A DNA stretch of 8,878 bases from Phycisphaerales bacterium UBA966 (lineage in GTDB: Bacteria > Planctomycetota > Phycisphaerae > Phycisphaerales > SM1A02), in assembly GCA_002292895.1 (NCBI GenBank), contig DBCE01000135.1, forward strand, positions 1-8,878, read 5' to 3'. How positions within the stretch are numbered: position 1 is the stretch's first letter; each line of letters begins with the position of its first letter. The translations under genes were made by a program, and so were the position numbers. The notes beneath the pieces were generated by a model. The model saw only the letters and a program-made list of their open reading frames with translations, did not search any database and was not told the DNA's origin. Positions 1 to 7,571 of this stretch are shown here, in pieces.

Positions 1-41
1 GCGGTTAACAGCCGCCCGCTCTACCATTGAGCTACAGGGGA
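1..41 (-). tRNA. tRNA-Asn (anticodon GTT), 5' part only, cut by left edge
   Basis: Read on the minus strand, the sequence gives a 7-base acceptor 5' strand TCCCCTG, then TA, a D-stem GCTC/GAGC closing a short loop AATGGTA, and an anticodon arm GGCGG-CTGTTAA-CCGC. The 7-base loop carries GTT in the anticodon position (window bases 9-7), which reads asparagine codons AAC/AAU. The layout matches bacterial tRNA-Asn. The last base of the anticodon stem, the variable loop, T-arm and 3' acceptor strand lie outside the window to the left, so the acceptor pairing cannot be checked. Confidence 0.93.
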
Positions 42-59
42 ATGGCGTTTGCGGACGGG

Positions 60-87
60 AGGATAGCGAATCCGCCGTTGCAGTCAA
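60..87 (-). promoter_or_regulatory. sigma70-type promoter of the tRNA-Asn gene
   Basis: On the minus strand a TTGACT box (87-82) is followed after 16 bases by TATCCT (65-60). Both are close to the TTGACA/TATAAT consensus. The tRNA 5' end lies 18 bases downstream of the -10 box, so transcription would start roughly 10-12 bases before the mature tRNA, as expected for a short leader removed by RNase P. The position relative to the tRNA makes this the best supported promoter in the window. Confidence 0.7.
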
Positions 88-282
88 CTGATCGGCAACG
101 TGCGGGCGCATCATGAACAGAAGTACGTGATTCTGTCGGAGATACAGTAAATGTCGGTGAATCGCACATGCCGGGGAGCACTGGTTTGTTGGGCATGCGC
201 CCCGCCACAACGCCCGTTTGTTCGTACCGGGCATGGGCGGATGCGCGGATCCGCGTCGAAGTACCACCGTTCTGCTCTGCCT

Positions 283-310
283 GTGACTTCCGAGCACTTT
301 TCCCTATAAA
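283..310 (+). promoter_or_regulatory. possible promoter of the two-component operon
   Basis: GTGACT (283-288, four of six matches to TTGACA) is followed after 16 bases by TATAAA (305-310). Transcription would start near 317, giving an untranslated leader of about 90 bases before the chosen kinase start at 408. It is the only good -10-like hexamer seen in this leader. The weak -35 box keeps confidence modest. Confidence 0.35.
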
Positions 311-385
311 CCGACCGGCTTCAGTAACAATTTTCCTCGTTTCGGAAATTAAGACCTGTTTGGGGGACGCCAAGACCGTACATTC

Positions 386-399
386 GGGGGGAGGGGGGG
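386..399 (+). promoter_or_regulatory. G-rich ribosome binding region (six G, A, seven G) of the histidine kinase
   Basis: Six G, one A and seven G end eight bases before the ATG at 408. The run contains a GGAGG core pairing with the 3' end of 16S rRNA at usable spacing. This decides the start at 408 over the in-frame ATG codons at 168 and 492, neither of which has a comparable site. A further run of five G lies at 362-366. Confidence 0.55.
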
Positions 400-407
400 T
401 TAGATCG

Positions 408-2492
408 ATGCGCGACCATCGAAGTTCATCATCTTTACCGGGGCACAAGTCCCCAGTTTGGACCCGTAAGTCCAACGTGCCACCGCTAGGCATGCCCGAT
501 TCAGAGCGCACATCTTTGGCCGACGAACTAGCGGACGCCCGAGTTCGGATCGCATCGGACCTTTTGGTTTGGTCACGCGTTCGAGACGCGAGCGCGCGAC
601 TAGTGAACAACGGTGACTTGGAGCCGCTTCTCGCAGAGTTGCTCGGTGTAGCAGTCGACGTCACCAGTTTTAATGCCGGGTTCATTCGAATCATGTCGCA
701 CGGAGACATTCCTGCACGGGTCATCACGAACACTGGTGGCGTGTCGCGCATGTGTCGCGTCAGTGACAAGTCGGTACTTGATCCACACAATGTTCATCTT
801 TCATTTCCGGATCTCTGTGCTATCAAGACCCCTCAGCCAGATCGACTACTGATCGCCGCCATCGAATCCGGATTCCGTGGATTTCATGCGACTCCGCTCA
901 TGAGCCGCCAGGGACACATGATCGGATCTATTACGACGCTATCGAATCGCCCCGGGGCGACCGATGAACGCGATCAGCACGTCTTGGATCTCCTCGCCCG
1001 CCAGGCCGCGGATTTCATCGAATGGCGCATGGCGGGTGTCATGGCGAGTCAGTCCGACGCGCGTTTGCATTCCGTGCTCGACAGTGTGCCAGATGCCATC
1101 CTGACGATTGATCCGCGGGGCAGAATCTGGTCAGCGAACCCCGCGACCGCATCAATTCTCGGATACCAACCCATCTCCATCATCGGTCAGAGCATTGGGA
1201 TCATGTTGCCGGAGCGCGACCGCGAGAAATGGATGTCGCGCCTCGTGAAATCCTTCAGTTCGGACGGCTTTGAGAACTTCGTGATCCAACGGCACGAAAT
1301 TCGCGCGCTGCACAAAGATGGCGCAGAATTAGAAGTGGAACTGGTGGTGTCCGCAGTCGAACACCAGCCGATTTTTACTGCTGTGATCCGTGACTTGACT
1401 GAACGCCGCGCAACGGCTGCACGGCTTCGGCAGTCAGACCGTCTTGCGGCTCTTGGCACTCTTGCTGCTGGACTTGGTCACGACATGAACAATGTGTTGT
1501 TTCCGATTCGTGCGCACCTCAATGCACTTTCTGTAGCGCCTGTAGTAAAGAGCCAACCAGGGGACACGGATCATGTGACCGCGATCATGGACGGCGTTCG
1601 GTATTTACAGCAGTTGGCGGACGGACTCCATTACCTTGTCAACAGCGATGAAAATTCACAGGATTCCGGTGCAGGCATACGGCTTGCCGCATGGTGGGCC
1701 GGCACCGGCGCGCTACGCAGTAAGTCACTTCCTGTCCATACCGAAGTCAAGGTCGCGATCCGCGGTGATCTCCCTCCAGTTGGAGTGACGGCATCGGCAT
1801 TGACTCAGGCAGTTCTGAATCTCTTCGTTAATGCGGGCGAGGCAATCGCTGCACGCGGAGCCGACTGGCGCGGTCATGTTCGGATCGCAGCTGTCGCGGC
1901 GGCAGATGGGCGCTCCATCGTCTTGTCCGTCGAAGATAATGGCATCGGAATGTCGGAGGCTGTACGTGCGAGCGCGTTAGACATGTTCTTCACGACTAAG
2001 CCCCGCGGTCTCGGTTCCGGGCTTGGTCTTGCGCTCGTTTCACGTGTTGCGAAGCAGGCACGCGGGTCAGTCATGGTCGAATCAAAGGAAGGTACCGGAA
2101 CGACCATTTCACTTGAATTGCCGTTTGCCACGCAACACCTCCCGTCATTCAGTATCAAGGTGGCCGTTTCGCTTGCCGATGGTCGTGCCGCTGCATTCGT
2201 ACAGTCGGTACTGATTTCGAACGGGTATGAGTCTGTGAAGCTTGATGACGCTGCTGAAGCGGATGTCTGGCTCGTCGATCCACGCATCGTGACGCCTCAT
2301 GATGCACTTGTCTGGAGTGCCAAACGCCATGGGCGCAAAGTGATTCTCTTCGGGAAGTCGCATCGGCTGCAGCGGAAGGATTGGCGCGGCATCGCCACTG
2401 GAGCGGTCGAGCGCGCAGAGGACTTCGAAGACTTGCTCGTCGGCATCAATCGTGCGTGCGAGATTATTCATGGAAGTACGGATCATGCCTGA
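408..2492 (+). CDS. sensor histidine kinase, GAF-PAS-HisKA-HATPase with degenerate C-terminal receiver-like domain
   Basis: 694 residues from the ATG at 408. Domains in order: a GAF-like sensor at about 52-205; a PAS domain at about 216-330 (LDSVPDAILTIDPRGRI, NPATASILGY, ending in VIRDLTERR); a dimerisation/phosphoacceptor helix with His358 in LAAGLGHDMNN; a HATPase_c domain with the N box (NLFVNAGEAI, 471-480), G1 box DNGIG (510-514), F box FFTTKP (527-532) and G2 box GSGLGLAL (536-543). All kinase motifs are intact. Residues 583-685 resemble a receiver fold: LVDPR (622-626) sits where the phosphoacceptor strand would be, but the acidic pair after the first strand and the usual conserved Lys are not evident, so it is probably degenerate. 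No membrane segment or signal peptide is seen, so the kinase is likely cytosolic with an unknown ligand. The stop overlaps the next gene, a response regulator and presumed partner. The in-frame start at 168 was rejected because of the non-protein-like extension; 492 is possible but less well placed. Confidence 0.9.
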   Translation: MRDHRSSSSLPGHKSPVWTRKSNVPPLGMPDSERTSLADELADARVRIASDLLVWSRVRDASARLVNNGDLEPLLAELLGVAVDVTSFNAGFIRIMSHGDIPARVITNTGGVSRMCRVSDKSVLDPHNVHLSFPDLCAIKTPQPDRLLIAAIESGFRGFHATPLMSRQGHMIGSITTLSNRPGATDERDQHVLDLLARQAADFIEWRMAGVMASQSDARLHSVLDSVPDAILTIDPRGRIWSANPATASILGYQPISIIGQSIGIMLPERDREKWMSRLVKSFSSDGFENFVIQRHEIRALHKDGAELEVELVVSAVEHQPIFTAVIRDLTERRATAARLRQSDRLAALGTLAAGLGHDMNNVLFPIRAHLNALSVAPVVKSQPGDTDHVTAIMDGVRYLQQLADGLHYLVNSDENSQDSGAGIRLAAWWAGTGALRSKSLPVHTEVKVAIRGDLPPVGVTASALTQAVLNLFVNAGEAIAARGADWRGHVRIAAVAAADGRSIVLSVEDNGIGMSEAVRASALDMFFTTKPRGLGSGLGLALVSRVAKQARGSVMVESKEGTGTTISLELPFATQHLPSFSIKVAVSLADGRAAAFVQSVLISNGYESVKLDDAAEADVWLVDPRIVTPHDALVWSAKRHGRKVILFGKSHRLQRKDWRGIATGAVERAEDFEDLLVGINRACEIIHGSTDHA

Positions 2493-3267
2493 GCCGAAGA
2501 ACGACGCGGCGATTGCCCGGAGTGTTACAAAGATTCTTGCACGTAAGAAGGTACTTAGCAAGTTGACGGGGACAGCGGAAACAGTGATTCGTCTCATGTG
2601 CGTGGACGACCACGCGCTCCTGCTCGAAGGAATAAAGGTTCAAGTTGGACTTCATCCGGATATTGAATTTGTCGCCGGGTTCCCGAATGCGGCCAATCTT
2701 CTTGAGAATGTTGCCGTATGTCGGCCGGATGTCATCACGCTCGATGTAGACATGCCTGGTCCTGACGTCTTTGAAGTCGCCGGCCAATTACATGCAAATT
2801 TTCCGATGGTTCGGTTTGCATTGCTAACGTCCCATGTCCGAGAGTGCCTGCTCGCGGCGGCATACCGTAGCAATGCATCTGGGTACTTTTTCAAGGGGGA
2901 CGAAATGAACGAGATCATCGATGCAATCAAGCGCGTTGCTCGCAGCCAACCGGGGTCATTCGTAATGACGCCGCGAGTTCTGGCGAAGTGCGCGCCGAAT
3001 GGGATACCGCGCGTTACAGGCACATCGCGGCGGTCCAGTCGTACGTCAGTGGCGCCCGGCACATTGGTCGACCGACTGACCGCGCGCGAGATCGAGGTGC
3101 TGCGTCTGATCGGAACCGGTCAATCGCGCATTGAGATCGCTCAAACGCTCTCGCGCAGCCCCAAGACGATCGATGGTCACCAAGAACGGATCATGAAGAA
3201 GCTCGGCATTGATTCGCGCTCGTCCCTCATTCGATTTGCGATACGCGAGGGCATCACGCAGGCCTAA
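2485..3267 (+). CDS. NarL/FixJ-family response regulator, receiver plus LuxR-type helix-turn-helix
   Basis: 260 residues from the ATG at 2485. A receiver domain spans about 34-153: acidic pair D41-D42, phosphoacceptor D87 in ITLDVDMPG, T115 in LLTSH and K137 in YFFKG, so all catalytic positions are present. A linker of about 40 residues leads to a LuxR-type helix-turn-helix at 198-255 (LTAREIEVLRLIGTGQS, then SRSPKTIDGHQERIMKKLGI). By family knowledge it is phosphorylated by a histidine kinase and binds DNA as a dimer to control transcription. The start shares 8 bases with the end of the kinase gene (ATGCCTGA), indicating translational coupling and a cognate pair; a GGAAG lies 8 bases upstream. 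The 33 residues before the first receiver strand are longer than usual, and a GTG at 2584 is an alternative start that would remove them. The upstream ATGs at 2452 and 2470 overlap the kinase further and lack better sites. Confidence 0.93.
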   Translation: MPEPKNDAAIARSVTKILARKKVLSKLTGTAETVIRLMCVDDHALLLEGIKVQVGLHPDIEFVAGFPNAANLLENVAVCRPDVITLDVDMPGPDVFEVAGQLHANFPMVRFALLTSHVRECLLAAAYRSNASGYFFKGDEMNEIIDAIKRVARSQPGSFVMTPRVLAKCAPNGIPRVTGTSRRSSRTSVAPGTLVDRLTAREIEVLRLIGTGQSRIEIAQTLSRSPKTIDGHQERIMKKLGIDSRSSLIRFAIREGITQA

Positions 3268-3294
3268 GGGCTCGCGCGACAGTTTCACTTCGTT

Positions 3295-3332
3295 GCGCGT
3301 GCGGACAACACTCCGCGCGCGCGTTTGTTTTT
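3295..3332 (+). terminator. rho-independent terminator of the two-component operon
   Basis: An 11-base-pair stem (3295-3305 with 3312-3322; one G-U pair, the rest Watson-Crick) closes a 6-base loop CAACAC. GTTTGTTTTT follows at once (3323-3332). It lies 28 bases after the regulator stop. Strong stem plus T-tract make this a textbook intrinsic terminator, and it separates the downstream exported-protein gene from the operon. Confidence 0.88.
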
Positions 3333-3410
3333 GCGAAGGGTGTTGACGGGAGAGTTCCTCGTGTCTGCTGTGACATCTGCTCGCTTTGGTAGTGATTGGC
3401 TCTCGTTGGA

Positions 3411-3438
3411 TTGAAACCGCGCGCGCAATTCATATCTT
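3411..3438 (+). promoter_or_regulatory. possible promoter of the PEP-CTERM-like protein gene
   Basis: TTGAAA (3411-3416) and TATCTT (3433-3438) are separated by 16 bases, about 100 bases before the start codon at 3539. A promoter is expected here because the strong terminator at 3295-3332 cuts off the preceding operon. Short inverted repeats surround the region (see findings). The exact boxes are a visual match only. Confidence 0.35.
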
Positions 3439-3538
3439 TGGGATTCGGTCGCGCAACGCCCGGATGCCGGCCTTTTATTACTCCCTTCAATCCCACACGT
3501 TTCCGAATCGGGCGCGGAACAATTTCCCGGAGAATCCC

Positions 3539-4189
3539 ATGGAACTGTTCGAACGCTACTCAAGAATTGTTGCGGTAACTGCAATAGCGTTGGCTGCCAC
3601 GTCCGCGCACGCGGTCGTATCTACCGATACTTGGATCCCGTGCGGATCGAGCGAGGGTGTCAATAGCAAAGGACTATTTTCTGCAGTGGTGACGTATTCG
3701 TATTCGAGCGGATCCACGGCATCCGTCTCGATCGTCCTGAACAACACCACGTTGCTTGCTAACGGTGGCTATATCACCGGCTTGGCACTGAACGAGGCTG
3801 CTGGTACCACTGGTATCTCGTTTGTTTCCTGCAGTAACGCAAACTTCTTGGCCATGTCTGCAGTCAGCGCACCGCCATTCGGCACATTCACTGCTGGCGG
3901 TGCATTGGGCGCCAACTGGATTGGTGGCGGTTCGCCTACTGGCGGCATCGCCGCGGGATCATCGGCCACCTTCAACTTCAGCATCACTGGCTCAAGTGCT
4001 GTGCTTGCAGCGCTCACGGCGGAATTTGCGTTTGGTCCTAATGCCGATGGCAATGCCATGGCTGTCCGATTCCGTGGTGGTGCGGGTGACGATTGGTCGG
4101 ATAAGGTCCTTGGATGCGGAACCCCCGCACCTGGCGCGGTGGCGCTCTTGGGTGTGGTCGGGCTACTGAGTTCGCGTCGTCGTCGATAA
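3539..4189 (+). CDS. exported protein with PEP-CTERM-like (PAP variant) C-terminal sorting signal
   Basis: 216 residues. The start at 3539 is chosen because GGAG lies six bases upstream (3529-3532) and because it begins directly with a signal peptide: ELFERYSR, a hydrophobic core VAVTAIALAA, and a likely cleavage site after SAHA (residue 25). The mature part is rich in Gly, Ala, Ser and Thr, with beta-strand-like stretches, and carries a FRGGAGDDWSDKV segment near the end. The last 21 residues have the three-part sorting tag: PAPG (196-199), a hydrophobic stretch AVALLGVVGLL, and four terminal arginines. In known PEP-CTERM systems such tags are handled by exosortase-type enzymes that place the protein at the cell surface; the PAP form with an arginine tail is one I associate with Phycisphaerae-like planctomycetes. 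No enzymatic or binding domain is recognised and the function is unknown. No exosortase is in the window. An in-frame ATG at 3386 would add 51 residues that hide the signal peptide, and was rejected. Confidence 0.85.
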   Translation: MELFERYSRIVAVTAIALAATSAHAVVSTDTWIPCGSSEGVNSKGLFSAVVTYSYSSGSTASVSIVLNNTTLLANGGYITGLALNEAAGTTGISFVSCSNANFLAMSAVSAPPFGTFTAGGALGANWIGGGSPTGGIAAGSSATFNFSITGSSAVLAALTAEFAFGPNADGNAMAVRFRGGAGDDWSDKVLGCGTPAPGAVALLGVVGLLSSRRRR

Positions 4190-4204
4190 ACAATCAGCCA
4201 AGCA

Positions 4205-4237
4205 GGGGCCAGTCGCGGCGTGTGCGCGGCTGGCCCC
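4205..4237. terminator. GC-rich hairpin between convergent genes, possible bidirectional terminator
   Basis: A 13-base-pair stem (4205-4217 with 4225-4237, one T-G pair) closes a 7-base loop GCGTGTG. It lies 15 bases after the stop of the exported-protein gene and 28 bases beyond the 3' end of the convergent seryl-tRNA synthetase gene, so it could serve both. No real T-tract follows on either strand, so intrinsic termination is uncertain; it may act with Rho or protect transcript 3' ends. Confidence 0.5.
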
Positions 4238-4265
4238 GTGTAAGTGGAATGTCGTCTGCTTCGCG

Positions 4266-5684
4266 TCAGGGCATCCGCTTGATCGGCGCTTCAATCCGCG
4301 TCCGTCCGCCCATGTGCACGCGCAGCGGTTCCGGAATGGTGACCGTGCCGTCAGCGTTCTGATGGATCTCAAGCAGTGGGATCAAGACGCGCGGACTGGC
4401 AATGACCGTGTTGTTCAGTGCATATGCATGGTGGGTGCGACCATCCGCGTCCTTGTACCGCAGGTTGAGGCGGCGGCATTGGTAGTCGCCCAGCCGACTT
4501 GCGCTGTGGGTCTCGCCGTATTCACCGGTTGGTGAGCCGTCCGAGCCAGCGTCGCCGCGACCCGGCATCCAGCATTCCACATCCACCATGTCTTCGTTCT
4601 TCATACCCAAGTCGCCCGTGCAGCACTGCAGCAAGCGGTAGGGCAGGTCAAGCGACTGCAGGATCTCCTCCACGAAGCCGAGCATCTTGGTGTGCCACGC
4701 GCGGCTCTCCGCCTCGTCGGCGCGGCACACCACCACTTGCTCCACCTTGTCGAATTGGTGGATTCGGTAGAGGCCCGCGGTGTCTTTGCCGGCAGCGCCA
4801 GCTTCACGGCGGAAGCAGGTGCTCACCGTGGTGTAAGTGAGTGGAAGGGCGCTCTCAGGCAGAATCTCGTCGGCGTGGATTCCCATCAGACCCACTTCGC
4901 CGGTGCCAGTGAGGAACAGGTCATGGCCGCCGCCGCGCGCTGATTCCTCCACGTGGTACGCCTGCTCGCGCCCGAAGGGGAAGAAGCCGGTTCCCTGCAT
5001 GCATTCTTCGCGCACGATGACCGGCACGCCCATCGCGGTGAACCCATGCTTCTCCACCATGTGATCGAACGCGTAGCGAAGCACTGCTTGATGCAGGCGC
5101 ATACCCATGCCAGTCAGAACATAGTGACGGGTGCCGCCCATCTTCACACCGCGCTCAAAGTCTGCCAGTCCAAGGTCGCGCACTAACTCAAGGTGCGTCT
5201 TGGGCGCAAATCCTTTGTTCGCTGTGAAACTCTTTGCGGGATTGAAGCCTGCTGGATGCCACGTGCGCAATTCCACGTTGCCGCTTGCATCCGCGCCGCG
5301 CGGGATGTCTGCAGCTGGCGGCTGCGGTACGCGCAGCAACAGATCATTCCAGTGCGGCTCCACCAAACGCAGTGCATCTTCTAAGAGCGCAACTTCGCCC
5401 TTCAGTGCGGTCGGCTTTGCTTCTAACTCCAGGAGCTGCGCTTCGGCCGTGGTGCGTGCGGCGCCTTCCATCCCCTTGAGTTGACCCTTGAGCTTGCCGA
5501 TCTGCGGCCCGATCTCTTTACTCAACTTGTTCTGTTCAGCGCGCTTTGATTCCAACTTCTGCAGGATGTCGCGCCGCTCGGTGTCGAGCGCCAGCAGACG
5601 GTCAAAGTCCACCGCCGCATTCTTGTCGCGGGCGCCTTGGCGAAAGCGTTCCGGGTTCTCACGCAGCTGGCGAATGTCGATCAT
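4266..5684 (-). CDS. serS: seryl-tRNA synthetase
   Basis: 472 residues, longer than the usual 420-430. It charges tRNA-Ser (and tRNA-Sec where present) with serine in the cytosol. It begins MIDIRQLRENPERFRQG, the typical SerRS N-terminus, followed by a tRNA-binding coiled-coil arm at about 28-108. The class II core shows TGE (261-263) where the serine-binding TxE usually sits, motif 2 TCFRREAGAAGKDTAGLYR (289-307) followed by HQFDKVE (309-315), and motif 3 around ALNNTVIASPRVL (422-434). Deviations from the common bacterial form: an insert rich in Gly, Ser and Asp at about 375-386, SASRL (394-398) in place of the usual SCSNC, and a motif 3 without its glycines though Arg432 is kept. Such changes can be lineage-specific; the frame is uninterrupted and the enzyme looks functional. 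The ATG at 5684 lacks a clear Shine-Dalgarno site. The gene lies 39 bases after nadK on the same strand, probably co-transcribed. Confidence 0.95.
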   Translation of the reverse strand: MIDIRQLRENPERFRQGARDKNAAVDFDRLLALDTERRDILQKLESKRAEQNKLSKEIGPQIGKLKGQLKGMEGAARTTAEAQLLELEAKPTALKGEVALLEDALRLVEPHWNDLLLRVPQPPAADIPRGADASGNVELRTWHPAGFNPAKSFTANKGFAPKTHLELVRDLGLADFERGVKMGGTRHYVLTGMGMRLHQAVLRYAFDHMVEKHGFTAMGVPVIVREECMQGTGFFPFGREQAYHVEESARGGGHDLFLTGTGEVGLMGIHADEILPESALPLTYTTVSTCFRREAGAAGKDTAGLYRIHQFDKVEQVVVCRADEAESRAWHTKMLGFVEEILQSLDLPYRLLQCCTGDLGMKNEDMVDVECWMPGRGDAGSDGSPTGEYGETHSASRLGDYQCRRLNLRYKDADGRTHHAYALNNTVIASPRVLIPLLEIHQNADGTVTIPEPLRVHMGGRTRIEAPIKRMP

Positions 5685-5723
5685 GGGGCGGGAATCGTAC
5701 TTCCCGGCGAGGGGTCCGGGCGG

Positions 5724-6571
5724 TCACGACCCGGGCGCGCGGTAGTTGGGGCTTTCTGCCCAGCGCATCTTGTCAACCAGCGTCTCCCAGTAGCTCGAGT
5801 CCGGTCGCGCCACGATTCGGGCCATGTCATGGTGGCGCTTGGCAACCACCGTGTCGCCCACGCGCAGCGAGACGTTGATGTGCCCATCCAAGACCAGCGT
5901 AGTCCCTTCGTTCGCCCGCACCACGTGTGCTTGAACGGCCAAACTAGCCGGTACCACCACCGGACGGAACGCCAGCGAATGCGCCGCGTTCGGCGTGACG
6001 ATGATCGCCTCGACGTCCGGATGGACAATCGGACCGCCAGCACTTGCGTTGTAGGCGGTACTGCCCACCGGAGTGGCGATGATGATTCCATCACCAAGGA
6101 ACTCCGGTCCGTTCTCGCCATCGAGACGCAGTGCCAATTCGATCATCCGAAATGGTGCACCTGCCGTCACCACGCAGTCATTCACGGCAAGACCTTCGTA
6201 GCGGGAGGTGCCGTTAGCTGCTCGTACGGTGACCGCCAACACCATGCGCTGACGGATCACTGGGTTCGCACCGAAGATCGCGGTGGCATGGGTCTCCAGG
6301 CTCGCGGTGTCAAACTCCGCCAAGAAGCCCAGGCGCCCAGTGTTGACGCCAACCACCGGCGTGGCGTGAGCCATGAATATGCGCAGCGCAGCCATGATGC
6401 TGCCGTCGCCACCAATGACCACGGCCCGATCGGCTTTCAGTTCAGGCGGCAGTGTGTCGTTCACGTCAAACTCGCCAACCACGGTGGCGTGCCGAGCGAT
6501 CGTCGCGCGGACCTGCGCCAGCACTTCGCCAGTACCCGCGCGCGCGCGTGATGAAAGAAGGACAACGCGCA

Positions 6572-6572
<1 letters not shown>
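5724..6572 (-). CDS. nadK: NAD kinase (ATP- or polyphosphate-dependent NAD phosphorylation)
   Basis: 282 residues. It phosphorylates NAD to NADP, the only known route to NADP, in the cytosol. Family motifs are in order: GGDGS (54-58, with catalytic Asp56), GVNTGRLGFL (75-84), VND (130-132) where many members have NE, the nucleotide-binding block GDGIIIATPVGSTAY (160-174) followed by NASAGGPI, and LDG (228-230). The length is normal for the family. The ATG at 6572 is preferred because its A is also the last base of the upstream ABC ATPase stop (TGATG), and a purine-rich GGTGG lies just before it. The TTG at 6575 would add one residue and is less likely. This overlap implies translational coupling to the ABC gene. 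The following serS is 39 bases downstream. Confidence 0.95.
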
Positions 6573-7522
<950 letters not shown>

Positions 7523-7571
7523 GGTGCGGTCATTCTAAGAGAGTGTGCGAACTGGGGCGATACCCGGTCGA

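Larger units (their letters stand above)
42..407. other. gene-free divergent leader between tRNA-Asn and the histidine kinase
   Basis: This stretch of about 365 bases separates the minus-strand tRNA from the plus-strand kinase. It holds the tRNA promoter (60-87), a perfect 12-base palindrome CGCGGATCCGCG (244-255), a possible plus-strand promoter (283-310) and a G-rich run just before the kinase start (386-399). A reading frame in phase with the kinase extends back to an ATG at 168. Its translation (arginine, proline and cysteine rich, no domain) does not look like protein, and it would begin upstream of the predicted promoter. No RNA gene or known riboswitch was recognised. Confidence 0.6.

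Noticed and set aside
168..407. In-frame N-terminal extension of the histidine kinase from the ATG at 168
   Set aside because: The 80 extra residues look like translated leader (Arg/Pro/Cys rich, no domain), include a G-run giving four Gly, begin upstream of the likely promoter, and the ATG at 408 has the only strong ribosome binding region.
32..790. Long minus-strand reading frame opposite the leader and kinase start
   Set aside because: It overlaps the tRNA gene and its promoter and runs antisense to a well supported kinase. The composition is rich in Ser, Arg and Thr with no recognisable motif.
1874..2287. Minus-strand reading frame opposite the kinase ATPase domain
   Set aside because: It is a shadow of the HATPase_c region; all kinase motifs are on the plus strand.
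2452..2484. Earlier ATG start for the response regulator
   Set aside because: It would overlap the kinase gene more deeply and add residues before an already long N-terminus, without a better ribosome binding site.
3386..3538. Earlier ATG start for the PEP-CTERM-like protein
   Set aside because: It would bury the signal peptide behind 51 residues and overlap the likely promoter; the ATG at 3539 has GGAG six bases upstream.
5711..5740. Possible hairpin in the nadK-serS gap
   Set aside because: Only about five base pairs can form and there is no T-tract, too weak to call a terminator inside a likely operon.
5637..6551. 304-codon plus-strand reading frame opposite nadK
   Set aside because: It is antisense to NAD kinase with all motifs intact. 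The product is rich in His, Arg and Asp with no known domain, typical of a shadow frame in GC-rich DNA.
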